Source of the DNA: an uncultured Oscillospiraceae bacterium
GTDB taxonomy: Bacteria; Bacillota; Clostridia; Oscillospirales; Oscillospiraceae
Direction of reading: 5' to 3'
Length of the DNA: 15,784 bases
Assembly: GCA_944385305.1 (NCBI GenBank)
Contig: CALWWS010000085.1
Location: 1 to 15,784 of the forward strand
Below are positions 1 to 7,386 of this stretch, in pieces. The position numbers were made by a program, and so were the translations under genes. Each line of letters starts with the position of its first letter. The first letter of the stretch is position 1. The notes under the pieces are model-generated. The model ran no database searches and had not been told where the DNA came from. It saw only the letters and a program-made list of their open reading frames with translations.

Positions 1-447
1 TTTGGCCAAATCCGCTTTAATCAGACTCTCAAGCAGCTTCCCATCTCGGAGAAGGTACTGGCTCAGCAGCTGCGGGAGCTGATAAGGGATGGGCTGATTC
101 GCCGGATTTCCTACGACACCATTCCACCCAGGGTGGAGTATGTGCTCACCCGCAGCGGAGAAAAGCTTATCCCCGCCCTGGACATTTTGTATATCTGGAG
201 CATTCGGGAGATGGATGCCAGAGAGATCCCCATTGACGCGGACAACTTCGCGGTGCACCGCTCGGAGAAGTACGTGGACGCCCTGGGGGACATTATGGAG
301 GCCAACCATTTCTGGCCGGATCGTGGAACACCAGCGCAGCGGAAAACGCCGGGAGGAGCCGTAAAAGCGCCATTCAGCGGCAAAAAAGCCGCCGCCCGTA
401 AGGGCGGCGGCTTTTTCATTTTGGTTACTGCTGGCGGAAGCGGCTGA
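1..447 (+). CDS. HxlR-family winged-helix transcriptional regulator, 5' end missing
   Basis: The first base is in frame and the gene starts left of the window. The visible residues 1-70 match the second half of an HxlR winged helix: a recognition-helix stretch ([13 protein letters not shown]), a wing (PPRVEYVL) and the dimerisation helix beginning [13 protein letters not shown]. HxlR proteins are small DNA-binding regulators, often redox- or toxin-responsive, acting as dimers. The frame stays open to a TGA at 445-447, but the last 35 or so codons run through a strong terminator hairpin and into the 3' end of the convergent ATPase gene. That is unusual for this compact family. A shift into the next frame near 311-330 would end at a TAA at 362-364 with a basic tail (SGKRREEP), before the terminator. 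The 3' end is therefore uncertain. Family assignment is fairly sure; its target is unknown. Confidence 0.7.
   Translation, partial: FGQIRFNQTLKQLPISEKVLAQQLRELIRDGLIRRISYDTIPPRVEYVLTRSGEKLIPALDILYIWSIREMDAREIPIDADNFAVHRSEKYVDALGDIMEANHFWPDRGTPAQRKTPGGAVKAPFSGKKAAARKGGGFFILVTAGGSG
383..416. terminator. bidirectional intrinsic terminator
   Basis: A perfect 15-bp stem (383-397 with 402-416) closes on a GTAA loop. The GC core is GCCGCCGCCC, flanked by five A on the left and five T on the right, so it gives a U-run in both directions. It lies between the convergent HxlR-like gene and the amino-acid ABC ATPase, and can serve both. Confidence 0.9.
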
Positions 448-1165
448 GGAACTCCTGGGTGCGCTGCTCCCGCGGGTTTTGGAAGATCTGGGCGGGAGGC
501 CCGGCCTCGCAGATCACCCCGTCGGACATGAACACCACACTGCTGCTCACATCCCGGGCGAAGGCCATCTCGTGGGTGACCACGATCATGGTCATCCCCT
601 CCTGGGCCAGATCCCGCATGACGGAGAGCACCTCGCCCACCATCTCGGGGTCCAGGGCGGAGGTGGGCTCGTCAAAGAGGAGCACCTCCGGATCCATGGC
701 CAGGGCGCGGGCAATGGCCACCCGCTGCTTCTGGCCGCCGGAGAGCTGCTTGGGCTTGGCGTTGATATAGGGGGCCATGCCCACCTTCTCCAGATACTTC
801 ATGGCGTTGTCCCGGGCCTGCTCAGGGCTGCGTTTGAGCACCTTGGTCTGGCCCACCATGCAGTTTTTCAGCACCTTCATATTCTCAAAGAGGTTGAAGG
901 ACTGGAAGACCATACCCACCTTGGCCCGGTAGGAGGTAACATTTACTCCCCGTTCCATAATGTTTTTGCCATGGTAGACAATTTCGCCGCCGGAGGGCGT
1001 CTCCAGCAGATTGATACAGCGCAGCAGGGTGGACTTGCCCGAGCCGGAGGGGCCGATGACGCATGTCACGTCCCCCTTGGACACGGTGAAGTCGATGTCC
1101 CGCAGCACCTCGTTGTTTCCAAAGGATTTGGACAGGTGGTTGACCTGTAAAATCATCTCGCCCAT
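425..1165 (-). CDS. polar amino-acid (probably lysine) ABC transporter ATP-binding protein
   Basis: This 246-residue protein is the ATPase of a PAAT-family importer (GlnQ/ArtP/HisP type) and energises uptake at the inner face of the membrane. Visible motifs are Walker [10 protein letters not shown] (38-46), the Q-loop glutamine (88), the signature LSGGQKQR (141-148), Walker B VLLFDEP (161-167), a D-loop SALD and the switch histidine in VVTHEM (198). Length is normal for the family. It is the last gene of the operon: the permease TGA ends one base before this ATG, so the two are translationally coupled. A second ATG four codons in (position 1156) is possible but less likely. Substrate cannot be read from the ATPase; lysine is inferred from the riboswitch ahead of the operon. 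Confidence 0.93.
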   Translation of the reverse strand: MGEMILQVNHLSKSFGNNEVLRDIDFTVSKGDVTCVIGPSGSGKSTLLRCINLLETPSGGEIVYHGKNIMERGVNVTSYRAKVGMVFQSFNLFENMKVLKNCMVGQTKVLKRSPEQARDNAMKYLEKVGMAPYINAKPKQLSGGQKQRVAIARALAMDPEVLLFDEPTSALDPEMVGEVLSVMRDLAQEGMTMIVVTHEMAFARDVSSSVVFMSDGVICEAGPPAQIFQNPREQRTQEFLSRFRQQ

Positions 1166-1166
1166 C

Positions 1167-2051
1167 TCAGCGATCCCCCCTGTTGCGGCCGTACTTCAGC
1201 TCCTGGGATACCCGCTCCTGGTGCTCCTTGCTGTGCTCGTCAAAGGGCGTGCCCTTGGAGGGGTGGGAGTAGGTGCCCGCGCTCATGGTCAGGGTGTCCC
1301 CCGCGGCCAGCTCAAAGTTGGCCGGGCCGTCCATATGCTTTTCAATCTTGCGCAGAATGAAGGAGGCCACCAGGGTCATGATGAGGTAGCCCACCATCTC
1401 AATGGCGGCGGAGGGGAAGTACATGTTGTTCACGCCGGTGATGTACCGGTGGGAGGCGAAGAACTCGGTGAAGCCGATGATGAACATCACCGAGGTGTCC
1501 TTCACGTTGATGATGAAGTTGTTGCCGATCTGGGGCATGATGTTGCGCAGGGCCTGGGGCAGGATAATGCTGGTCATGGTCTGCACATGGTTCATGCCGA
1601 TGGCCTTGGCGCCCTCCGTCTGCCCCACAGGGATGGAGATGATGCCGCCCCGCACCGACTCAGCCATATAGGCGCCGGTGTTAATGGAGACGATGATGAT
1701 GGAGGCAATCCACATGCCCGAGTAGCCGGAAAACTGTACGCCGCCGTCGGTAAAGTAGGGCAGGCCGTAGAAGATAAACACCGCCTGGAGCATCATGGGG
1801 GTGCCCCGGAATACCTCCACGTAGATGCGCACGATAACCCGCACCAGCTTGAGGATAAAACGCTTGGGAAGGGGGTCGTGCTTGGCATAGGGGATGGTGT
1901 TCAGGATGCCGCACACCAGGCCGATGACGCAGCCGATGGCGGTGGCCACCAGGGCCAGAATCAGGGTATTTTTAATGCCGTCCAGGTAGCGGGGGTAGTA
2001 GTTCTCCCACAGCAGGGCCATGTCCTGACCCAGCTTGACCAGCTTGTCCAT
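1167..2051 (-). CDS. polar amino-acid (probably lysine) ABC transporter permease
   Basis: This is a 294-residue integral membrane protein of the HisM/GlnP type. Hydrophobic segments lie near residues 27-50, 72-98, 112-131, 177-200 and 214-235. The EAA loop that docks on the ATPase is at about 143-169 (GAKAIGMNH ... LPQALR). FRGTPMMLQ (81-89) is typical of amino-acid permeases of this group. The start ATG follows AAAGGAG with 11 bases of spacing, 27 bases after the binding-protein stop. After HMDGP (239-243) the protein carries about 50 further hydrophilic residues rich in H, E, K and R, which ordinary family members of about 215-240 residues lack. Only one permease gene is present, so it would act as a homodimer. 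Confidence 0.92.
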   Translation of the reverse strand: MDKLVKLGQDMALLWENYYPRYLDGIKNTLILALVATAIGCVIGLVCGILNTIPYAKHDPLPKRFILKLVRVIVRIYVEVFRGTPMMLQAVFIFYGLPYFTDGGVQFSGYSGMWIASIIIVSINTGAYMAESVRGGIISIPVGQTEGAKAIGMNHVQTMTSIILPQALRNIMPQIGNNFIINVKDTSVMFIIGFTEFFASHRYITGVNNMYFPSAAIEMVGYLIMTLVASFILRKIEKHMDGPANFELAAGDTLTMSAGTYSHPSKGTPFDEHSKEHQERVSQELKYGRNRGDR

Positions 2052-2078
2052 GGAGAAGCAGGCTCCTTTCTGTGCGTT

Positions 2079-3014
2079 TTAGACCTCGGGCTGGATGGAG
2101 ATGGCCTCCTCCATCAGGGCGTTGAAGTCGTCCACGGTCATGGTGGAGAGCACGCTGTTCATGGCGTCCAGCAGCTGGGTGTTGCCCTTGACCACGGACA
2201 TGCCGATGTTCACATTCTCAGCCCGCTCCTCCTCGGTGGCAAACTGGAAGTCGCCCTCAGTGCCGGAGAAGTCCAGAATCACCAGATCGGAGTTCTTGGC
2301 CACGGCGCCCTGAGCGGTGGGCATATCGGTGCAGATGAAGTCCACCATGCCGCTCTCCAGGCTCATGATCATGGCGGGGGCGGTGTCGGCGGGGGACTGG
2401 ATCTGGGCGTCGGGGATCTGGGGCAGGCAGGTGTCATACCAGATGGTGCCGGACTGGGCGGTGCAGCTGCCGCCGGAGAGCTCAGCAATGGAGGTGGCGG
2501 AGGCGTACTCGCTGTCGGCGGTGGTGACGCACACGATGGTGGCGTAGTAGTAGGGGCCCGCCATGTCCACCTCAGCCATGCGGGTGGCGGTCATGGACTG
2601 GCCGGCGATGGCCGCGTCAATGGTGCCGCTCTGCAGGGAGGGAGTGAGAGAATCCCAGGCGCTGGAGACAACCTCCAGTTCCCAGCCGTTGGCCTCGCAG
2701 ATCTTCTTGGCGATCATCACATCGTAGCCGTTGGCGTAGGAGCCGGGCACGTTGGAGATGGGCACCGCGCCGTTGGAGTCGTCCATCTGCATCCAGTTGT
2801 AGGGGGCGTAGGCGCACTCCATGCCCACGGTGAGCACCCCGTCCTCCACGCCGGAGGCCACGGCGGCGCTGCCGGTCTCGGAGGGGGCGGGAGAGCTGAC
2901 GGGGGTGGTGTTGGCGGGGGTGTTGGCGGCGCCCTCATCGCTGCTGTTGCCGCAGGCGGCCAGGGACAGGCCCATGCCCAGGGCAAGGGCCAGCGCAAGA
3001 ATTCTTTTCTTCAT
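2079..3014 (-). CDS. polar amino-acid (probably lysine) ABC transporter substrate-binding lipoprotein
   Basis: This 311-residue protein is of the SBP_bac_3 (family 3) type. The N-terminus is a lipoprotein signal: MKKR, a hydrophobic stretch, then the lipobox LAAC with the lipidated cysteine at 21. A low-complexity Ala/Ser/Thr/Pro linker follows to about residue 55. The binding domain begins at LTVGMECAYAPYNW (about 60) and includes GYDVMIAKKIC and a hinge region near DAAIAGQSMTATR, as in arginine/lysine/glutamine binders. It should capture the amino acid outside the membrane and hand it to the permease. It is the first gene of the operon, with AAAGGAAAGAGG ahead of the ATG, and the leader carries a lysine riboswitch. 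Lysine specificity is inferred from that leader; arginine/ornithine cannot be excluded from the protein alone. Confidence 0.93.
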   Translation of the reverse strand: MKKRILALALALGMGLSLAACGNSSDEGAANTPANTTPVSSPAPSETGSAAVASGVEDGVLTVGMECAYAPYNWMQMDDSNGAVPISNVPGSYANGYDVMIAKKICEANGWELEVVSSAWDSLTPSLQSGTIDAAIAGQSMTATRMAEVDMAGPYYYATIVCVTTADSEYASATSIAELSGGSCTAQSGTIWYDTCLPQIPDAQIQSPADTAPAMIMSLESGMVDFICTDMPTAQGAVAKNSDLVILDFSGTEGDFQFATEEERAENVNIGMSVVKGNTQLLDAMNSVLSTMTVDDFNALMEEAISIQPEV

Positions 3015-3043
3015 GGTGATCGTTCCTCTTTCCTTTCATTTGT

Positions 3044-3089
3044 AAAAAAGAATTGCCATGCCGCTCCGGCGGAGGAGCGTTCATGGCAA
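3044..3089 (-). terminator. riboswitch-controlled intrinsic terminator
   Basis: On the - strand, TTGCCATG (3089-3082) pairs with CATGGCAA (3060-3053), with an inner CGCTCC/GGAGCG stem, followed by UUCUUUUUU (to 3044). It lies 30 bases ahead of the binding-protein start. The 5' arm can instead pair with TCATGGTA (3121-3114) at the 3' edge of the aptamer, giving an 8-bp antiterminator that is incompatible with the aptamer P1 stem. Lysine binding should stabilise P1, release the arm and stop transcription. Confidence 0.9.
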
Positions 3090-3116
3090 CAGCGCGGGCA
3101 GCCCGCAGCGGGATAC

Positions 3117-3278
3117 CATGATAGTGCTCCACCGTTGGTGACAGTCCGGCGGATATTCTCCGCCGGCCCAGAAGAAGCGCCCCAGACAAAGCGCCCTCCT
3201 TCGGCGGCTTCCCCTTTCCGACGGGACAGGTGTCTGCCTGTGTCCCGGCCTACTGATGGTCGCCGCGCCTCTATCATG
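3117..3278 (-). promoter_or_regulatory. lysine riboswitch (L box) aptamer
   Basis: Read on the - strand, the leader carries the conserved L-box blocks in order. They are GATAGAGGCGCG (P1/J1-2), ATCAGTAG, GAAAGGGGAAGCCGCCGAAG (the most diagnostic block), TCTGGGCC, GGACTGTCACC and GGTGGAGCACTATC. The P1 arms CATGATAG (3278-3271) and CTATCATG (3124-3117) are perfectly complementary. The 162-base length fits the class. The aptamer starts about 10 bases after the predicted transcription start and is followed by a mutually exclusive antiterminator and terminator, so lysine should switch the downstream transporter off. L boxes control lysine biosynthesis and lysine uptake genes; here the target is the ABC importer. 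I regard this as near certain from motif identity, although no covariance model was run. Confidence 0.95.
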
Positions 3279-3295
3279 ACGATTCAATTTGCACT

Positions 3296-3324
3296 ATCCT
3301 ATCACGCACCGGGGTGAGTGTCAA
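3296..3324 (-). promoter_or_regulatory. sigma-A promoter of the lysine transporter operon
   Basis: On the - strand, TTGACA (3324-3319) is followed by a 17-base spacer and TAGGAT (3301-3296). Transcription would begin near 3289, leaving a leader of about 275 bases that holds the riboswitch and its terminator. Confidence 0.8.
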
Positions 3325-3339
3325 GTGCCGCAGGGGGAG

Positions 3340-3351
3340 ATTGTGCACAAT
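3340..3351. promoter_or_regulatory. 12-bp perfect palindrome upstream of the transporter promoter
   Basis: ATTGTGCACAAT is a perfect palindrome centred 21-22 bp upstream of the -35 element of the transporter promoter. The placement suits an activator or repressor site, but I do not recognise the motif. It also lies downstream of hydA. Confidence 0.3.
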
Positions 3352-3352
3352 T

Positions 3353-3389
3353 GGGGCAAAAGGTCGGAAAAAATCCGGCCTTTTGCCCC
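3353..3389. terminator. long inverted repeat after hydA, possible terminator
   Basis: A 15-bp inverted repeat (3353-3367 with 3375-3389, one T-G position) starts GGGGCAAAAGG and closes on a 7-base A-rich loop. It sits about 40 bases past the hydA stop and just before the transporter promoter, so it is placed to end hydA transcription. No U-run follows the stem in the - direction (next bases are AATTGTG), so it is not a textbook intrinsic terminator. It may instead stabilise the mRNA 3' end. Confidence 0.5.
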
Positions 3390-3428
3390 AGTGTGTCAAA
3401 AAAGTGGGAGAAAGCGCTCTGCCCGGCG

Positions 3429-5189
3429 TTAGTTCACCCGGTACTTCTTCTGCTTGATGTAGGAGCAGTGGAGCAGGCTGTGGGCCTTGTGTCCGCCGGG
3501 CTCGCCCAGATACTCCTGGTAAATGGCGTTGACCATGGGATTTTGATGGCTGCGGCGCAGGGTCATACCCTCGTCCTGCTTGTACAGGGCGGCGGCCCGC
3601 AGGGCCTTGATGTCGGTAAAGTTGCGCACGTCGGCGTGCTGGAGGGGCTGGCCGCCTCCGTTGATGCACCCGCCGGGGCAGGCCATAAACTCGATGAAAT
3701 CGTACTGCATCGTGCCGCTGCGCACCCCGTCCAGCACCAGCTTCACGTTATGCAGCCCCGAGGCCACGCACACCCGCACGGTTTTGCCCGGCAGGTCATA
3801 GCTGGCTTCCTTCACACCATCCATGCCCCGCACCTCGTGGTACTCCAGCGGGGCCATCTCCGCTCCCACAACTTTTTCCACCACCGTGCGCAGAGCGGCC
3901 TCCATTACGCCGCCGGTGGCGCCGAAGATCACCGCCGCGCCGGTGGAGACGCCCAGCATCTCGTCAAACTCCCCGTCGGGCAGGTGGTCGAAGAGCAGAC
4001 CCGCCTGGGTGATCATGCGCCCCAGCTCCCGGGTGGTGAGGGACACGTCCACCGGCATGCAGCCGTTGGGCAGGCGCTGCTCCTCCCGGAGCACCTCGTA
4101 CTTCTTGGCGGTGCAGGGCATGATGGACACCACAAAGATGTCCTGGGGCTCAATGCCCATCTTCTCGGCGTAGTAGGTCTTCACCAGACTGCCGAACATC
4201 TGCTGGGGGGACTTGCAGCTGGAGACATTGTGGATCATGTCGGGGGCGTGCTGCTCCATGTACCGGATCCAGCCGGGGGAGCAGGAGGTGATGAGGGGCA
4301 GGGTGCCGCCGTTCTGGAGCCGATCCAGAAACTCGGTGCCCTCCTCCAGAATGGTGAAGTCGGCGGCGTTGTCCACGTCGAACACCTTGTCAAAGCCCAG
4401 GCGGCGCAGGGCGGTGACCATCTTGCCCTCCACGTTGGTGCCGATGGGCATGCCGAAGCACTCCCCCAGGGTGACCCGGACGGAGGGGGCGGGGCCCACC
4501 ACCACGTGCTTGGTGGGGTCGGCCAGGGCGGCGAGCACCTTGCCGGTGTCGTCCTTCTCGCTCAGGGCGCCGGTGGGGCAGGCCACAATGCACTGGCCGC
4601 AGGAGACGCAGTCCACCTCCGCAAGATCCCGGTCAAAGGCGCAGCCGATGTGGGTGTCGAAGCCCCGGTCGTTGGGGCCGATGACCCCCACCTCCTGGGT
4701 CTGGCGGCACACGGCGGTGCACCGGCGGCAGAGCACGCACTTGGAGTTGTCCCGCACCAGGTGGGGGGCGGAGTCCTCGATGCGGGGCAGCAGGTCGTCC
4801 CCCCCGGCGTAGCGCACCGCGTCAATGCCCAGGTCGCTGGCCAGCTGGCGCAGCTCGCAGTGGCTGTTGCGGGAGCAGGTGAGGCAGTCCATCCGGTGGT
4901 TGGACAGGATGAGCTCCAGGGTGAGCCGGCGGGACTTACGTACCTTTTCAGTGTTGGTGTACACCTCCATGCCCTCGCTCACCGGGTACACGCAGGAGGC
5001 CACCAGGCTCTTGGCCCCCTTGACCTCCACCACGCAAATGCGGCAGGCGCCGATCTCGTTGACTCCCTTGAGATAGCACAGGGAGGGAATGTTGAAGCCC
5101 GCGGAGCGGGCGGCCTCCAGAACCGTGGTGCCGGCGGGGACGGTGACGGGAATATCGTTGATGCGCAGGGTTACCATCTTCTGTTCCAT
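3429..5189 (-). CDS. hydA: [FeFe] hydrogenase catalytic subunit of the electron-bifurcating complex (HydA/HndD)
   Basis: This 586-residue protein interconverts H2 with protons and electrons at the H-cluster. Counting from ATG 5189, it has an N-terminal [2Fe-2S] ferredoxin domain (C38, C49, C52, C66) and a His-Cys3 [4Fe-4S] site (H98, C102, C105, C111). Two ferredoxin [4Fe-4S] sites follow (C151/154/157/161 and C194/197/200/204), then the H domain with L1 TSCSPGW (301-307), L2 MPCTAKKYE (357-365) and L3 FMACPGGC (501-508). All four H-cluster cysteines are present (303, 359, 504, 508). In L1, serine 304 follows cysteine 303 where most enzymes have CC. Depending on alignment this changes either the relay cysteine or its neighbour. 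An upstream in-frame GTG at 5207 is less likely because GGGAGGAG sits six bases before ATG 5189. It is the last gene of hydCEDBA. The C-terminal extra [2Fe-2S] domain of Thermotoga HydA is absent. Confidence 0.93.
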   Translation of the reverse strand: MEQKMVTLRINDIPVTVPAGTTVLEAARSAGFNIPSLCYLKGVNEIGACRICVVEVKGAKSLVASCVYPVSEGMEVYTNTEKVRKSRRLTLELILSNHRMDCLTCSRNSHCELRQLASDLGIDAVRYAGGDDLLPRIEDSAPHLVRDNSKCVLCRRCTAVCRQTQEVGVIGPNDRGFDTHIGCAFDRDLAEVDCVSCGQCIVACPTGALSEKDDTGKVLAALADPTKHVVVGPAPSVRVTLGECFGMPIGTNVEGKMVTALRRLGFDKVFDVDNAADFTILEEGTEFLDRLQNGGTLPLITSCSPGWIRYMEQHAPDMIHNVSSCKSPQQMFGSLVKTYYAEKMGIEPQDIFVVSIMPCTAKKYEVLREEQRLPNGCMPVDVSLTTRELGRMITQAGLLFDHLPDGEFDEMLGVSTGAAVIFGATGGVMEAALRTVVEKVVGAEMAPLEYHEVRGMDGVKEASYDLPGKTVRVCVASGLHNVKLVLDGVRSGTMQYDFIEFMACPGGCINGGGQPLQHADVRNFTDIKALRAAALYKQDEGMTLRRSHQNPMVNAIYQEYLGEPGGHKAHSLLHCSYIKQKKYRVN

Positions 5190-5203
5190 TTCCGTCTCCT
5201 CCC

Positions 5204-7000
5204 TCACTGCTTGTAGATGGCGTCAAACCGGCAGTGATCCATACAGGCGCCGCATTTGATGCACTTGGACTGGTTGATGATATGGGGGGCGCGCACCGCG
5301 CCGGAGATGGCGCCGGTGGGGCAGCCCCGGGCGCAGCGGGTGCAGCCCTTGCATTTGCTGGGATCCACAATGTACTGAATCAGGGCCTTGCACACCCCGG
5401 CGGGACAGCGCTTTTCGTACACGTGGGCCTCGTACTCCTCCCGGAAGTGGCGCAGGGTGGAGAGCACCGGGTTGGGCGCGGTCTGGCCCAGGCCGCACAG
5501 GGCGCTGGCCTTGATGTGGTTGCACAGCTCCTCGATGGTGTCCAGATCCTCCGGCTCGCCGTTGCCCTCGGTGATCTTGGTGAGCAGCTCCAGCAGACGC
5601 TTGGTGCCGATGCGGCAGGGGGAGCACTTGCCGCAGCTCTCGTCCACCACAAACTCCAGGAAGAACTTGGCGATGTCCACCATGCAGTTGTCCTCATCCA
5701 TGACGATGAGGCCGCCCGAGCCCATCATAGAGCCGATGGCGCCCAGAGACTCGTAGTCGATGGGGGTGTCGATAAGGGAGGCGGGGATGCAGCCGCCGGA
5801 GGGGCCGCCGGTCTGGGCGGCCTTAAACTTCTTGCCGCCGGGCACGCCGCCGCCGATGTCCTCCACCACAGTGCGCAGGGTGGTGCCCATGGGGATCTCC
5901 ACAAGGCCGGTGTTGGTGATCTTGCCCCCCAGGGCAAAGACCTTGGTGCCCTTGGACTTCTCAGTGCCTACGCTGGCAAAGGCCTCAGGGCCGTTGTTGA
6001 GAATCCAGGTGATGTTGGCGTAGGTCTCCACATTATTGAGCAGGGTGGGCCGCTGCCCCAGGCCTTTGTTGGGGGGGAAGGGGGGGCGGGTGCGGGGCTC
6101 GCCCCGGTGGCCCTCGATGGAGGTGAGCAGGGCGGTCTCCTCGCCGCAGACGAAGGCTCCCGCGCCCAGGCGCAGCTCCAGATCAAAGCTAAAGCCGGAC
6201 TCAAAGATATTCTCCCCCAGCAGGCCGTACTCCTTAGCCTGGGCAATGGCGTGGTTGAGCCGCTGCACCGCGATGGGGTACTCGGCCCGGACGTAGATGT
6301 AGCCCTGGTGAGAGCCCACCGCATAGCCTGCGATGGTCATGGCCTCAATGACGCTGAAGGGGTCGCCCTCCAGCACCGAGCGGTCCATAAAGGCGCCGGG
6401 GTCGCCCTCGTCGGCGTTGCAGCAGACGTACTTAATCCCATCCTCGCTCACCGCGTCGTGGGTGAATTGCCACTTCATGCCGGTGGAGAAGCCGGCGCCG
6501 CCCCGGCCCCGCAGGCCGCTGGCCTTAATGTCGTTGATGACCTTCTGGGGAGGCACCTGCTCGGTGAGAATGCGGCCCAGGGCGGAATAGCCGTCCACGG
6601 CAATGTACTCCTCGATGTTCTCCGGGTTAATGACACCGCAGTTGCGCAGGGCGATGCGGCGTTGGTGCTTGTAGAAATTGGTGTCCGACAGGGAGGCGGC
6701 GGGAGCGGCGTCCACCTCGCCCCGGTGGAGCAGGCGCTTAACAATACGGCCCTTCACAATGTGCTCGGAGACAATCTCCTCCACGTCGTCGGGGGTGACG
6801 TGGACATAGCAGGCCCCCTCGGGGTAGACGGTGACGATGGGCCCCAGGGCACACAGGCCGAAGCAGCCCGTCTTGATGACCTTGGCCTCGTTTTCCATAC
6901 CCTGGAGGGAGAGCTGCTCTTCAAACTCCGCAATAATCTTGGGGCTGTCCGAGGAGGAGCAGCCGGTACCGGTACACACCAGAATGTGGGAACGAATCAA
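5204..7000 (-). CDS. hydB: NADH-binding flavoprotein subunit of the bifurcating hydrogenase (HydB/HndC, NuoF-like)
   Basis: This 598-residue protein carries the FMN/NAD(H) site of the HydABC complex, where electron bifurcation is placed in recent structures. Domains in order are a thioredoxin-like [2Fe-2S] domain (C9, C14, C46, C50), the NuoF core with the glycine-rich GLRGRGGAGFSTGMKW (162-177) and NADEGDPGAFMDR (195-207), and an SLBB region. The NuoF [4Fe-4S] site follows (C456, C459, C462, C502), then a C-terminal two-cluster ferredoxin (C550/553/556/560 and C580/583/586/590). The start is a TTG at 7000, chosen because GGAGGA lies six bases upstream and the protein then begins at the conserved SHILVCTGTGC. 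The frame stays open further upstream, but that translation is low-complexity and not conserved-looking. It follows hydD by 17 bases, and its TGA lies within the hydA ribosome-binding region. Confidence 0.93.
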   Translation of the reverse strand: MIRSHILVCTGTGCSSSDSPKIIAEFEEQLSLQGMENEAKVIKTGCFGLCALGPIVTVYPEGACYVHVTPDDVEEIVSEHIVKGRIVKRLLHRGEVDAAPAASLSDTNFYKHQRRIALRNCGVINPENIEEYIAVDGYSALGRILTEQVPPQKVINDIKASGLRGRGGAGFSTGMKWQFTHDAVSEDGIKYVCCNADEGDPGAFMDRSVLEGDPFSVIEAMTIAGYAVGSHQGYIYVRAEYPIAVQRLNHAIAQAKEYGLLGENIFESGFSFDLELRLGAGAFVCGEETALLTSIEGHRGEPRTRPPFPPNKGLGQRPTLLNNVETYANITWILNNGPEAFASVGTEKSKGTKVFALGGKITNTGLVEIPMGTTLRTVVEDIGGGVPGGKKFKAAQTGGPSGGCIPASLIDTPIDYESLGAIGSMMGSGGLIVMDEDNCMVDIAKFFLEFVVDESCGKCSPCRIGTKRLLELLTKITEGNGEPEDLDTIEELCNHIKASALCGLGQTAPNPVLSTLRHFREEYEAHVYEKRCPAGVCKALIQYIVDPSKCKGCTRCARGCPTGAISGAVRAPHIINQSKCIKCGACMDHCRFDAIYKQ

Positions 7001-7017
7001 CGCACTCTCCTCCTTCC

Positions 7018-7386
7018 CTATTCTGCCGCGCCGATGGTGTAGTCGGAGACCACACGGCCGTTGACCAGGTGCTCGCTGACCACGGTGGGCACCTTGTCCG
7101 GCGTCATCTTCACGTAGGTGACCTTCTCCTGGCCGGGCACGTAGACCTCCACAATGGGCTCCAGTCGGCACACACCGATGCACCCGGTCTGGGTGACAGC
7201 CACATTTTTCAGCTCCCGCTTCTCAATTTCCTCCAAAAAGGCGGTCAGTACAGGGCGGGCGCCCGCAGCAATGCCGCAGGTGGCCATGCCGACTACCACG
7301 CGGATGTGGTCGCCCTCGGTGTCCCGCAGGTTCATCTGCTGCTGCATCCGATCCCGAATCGCCTTCAAATCTGCAAGGCTTTTCAC
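7018..7386 (-). CDS. hydD: HydD/HndB-type [2Fe-2S] thioredoxin-like ferredoxin protein
   Basis: This 122-residue protein of the (2Fe-2S) ferredoxin family resembles HndB and the HydD found in acetogen hydCEDBA operons. Visible landmarks are VVVGMATCGIAAGARP (30-45), QTGCIGVCRLEPIVEV (66-81) and the C-terminal VVSEHLVNGRVV. Only three cysteines are in cluster positions (C37, C69, C73). The fourth ligand of a C-x4-C pair would fall at 42, which is glycine. The closely related N-terminal domain of HydB keeps all four. I recall this CGIAAGAR form as common in the family, so it is probably not a mutation. The start is GTG and overlaps the hydE TGA by four bases (GTGA), indicating translational coupling. 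It is likely an accessory or structural subunit; its exact role is not established. Confidence 0.88.
   Translation of the reverse strand: MKSLADLKAIRDRMQQQMNLRDTEGDHIRVVVGMATCGIAAGARPVLTAFLEEIEKRELKNVAVTQTGCIGVCRLEPIVEVYVPGQEKVTYVKMTPDKVPTVVSEHLVNGRVVSDYTIGAAE

Noticed and set aside
1011..3317. Open frame of 768 codons on the + strand, and similar very long frames at 3318-5216 and 5234-7042
   Set aside because: They are antisense to well-supported transporter and hydrogenase genes. Their translations are dominated by G, A, H, V and L repeats with no domain, as expected opposite GC-rich genes.
5190..5207. Upstream GTG start for hydA at 5207
   Set aside because: The GGGAGGAG ribosome binding site lies within these codons and is spaced correctly for ATG 5189.
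7001..7183. Upstream extension of hydB to 7183
   Set aside because: It would overlap hydD in another frame, its residues look like a shadow translation, and GGAGGA with TTG at 7000 gives the conserved N-terminus.
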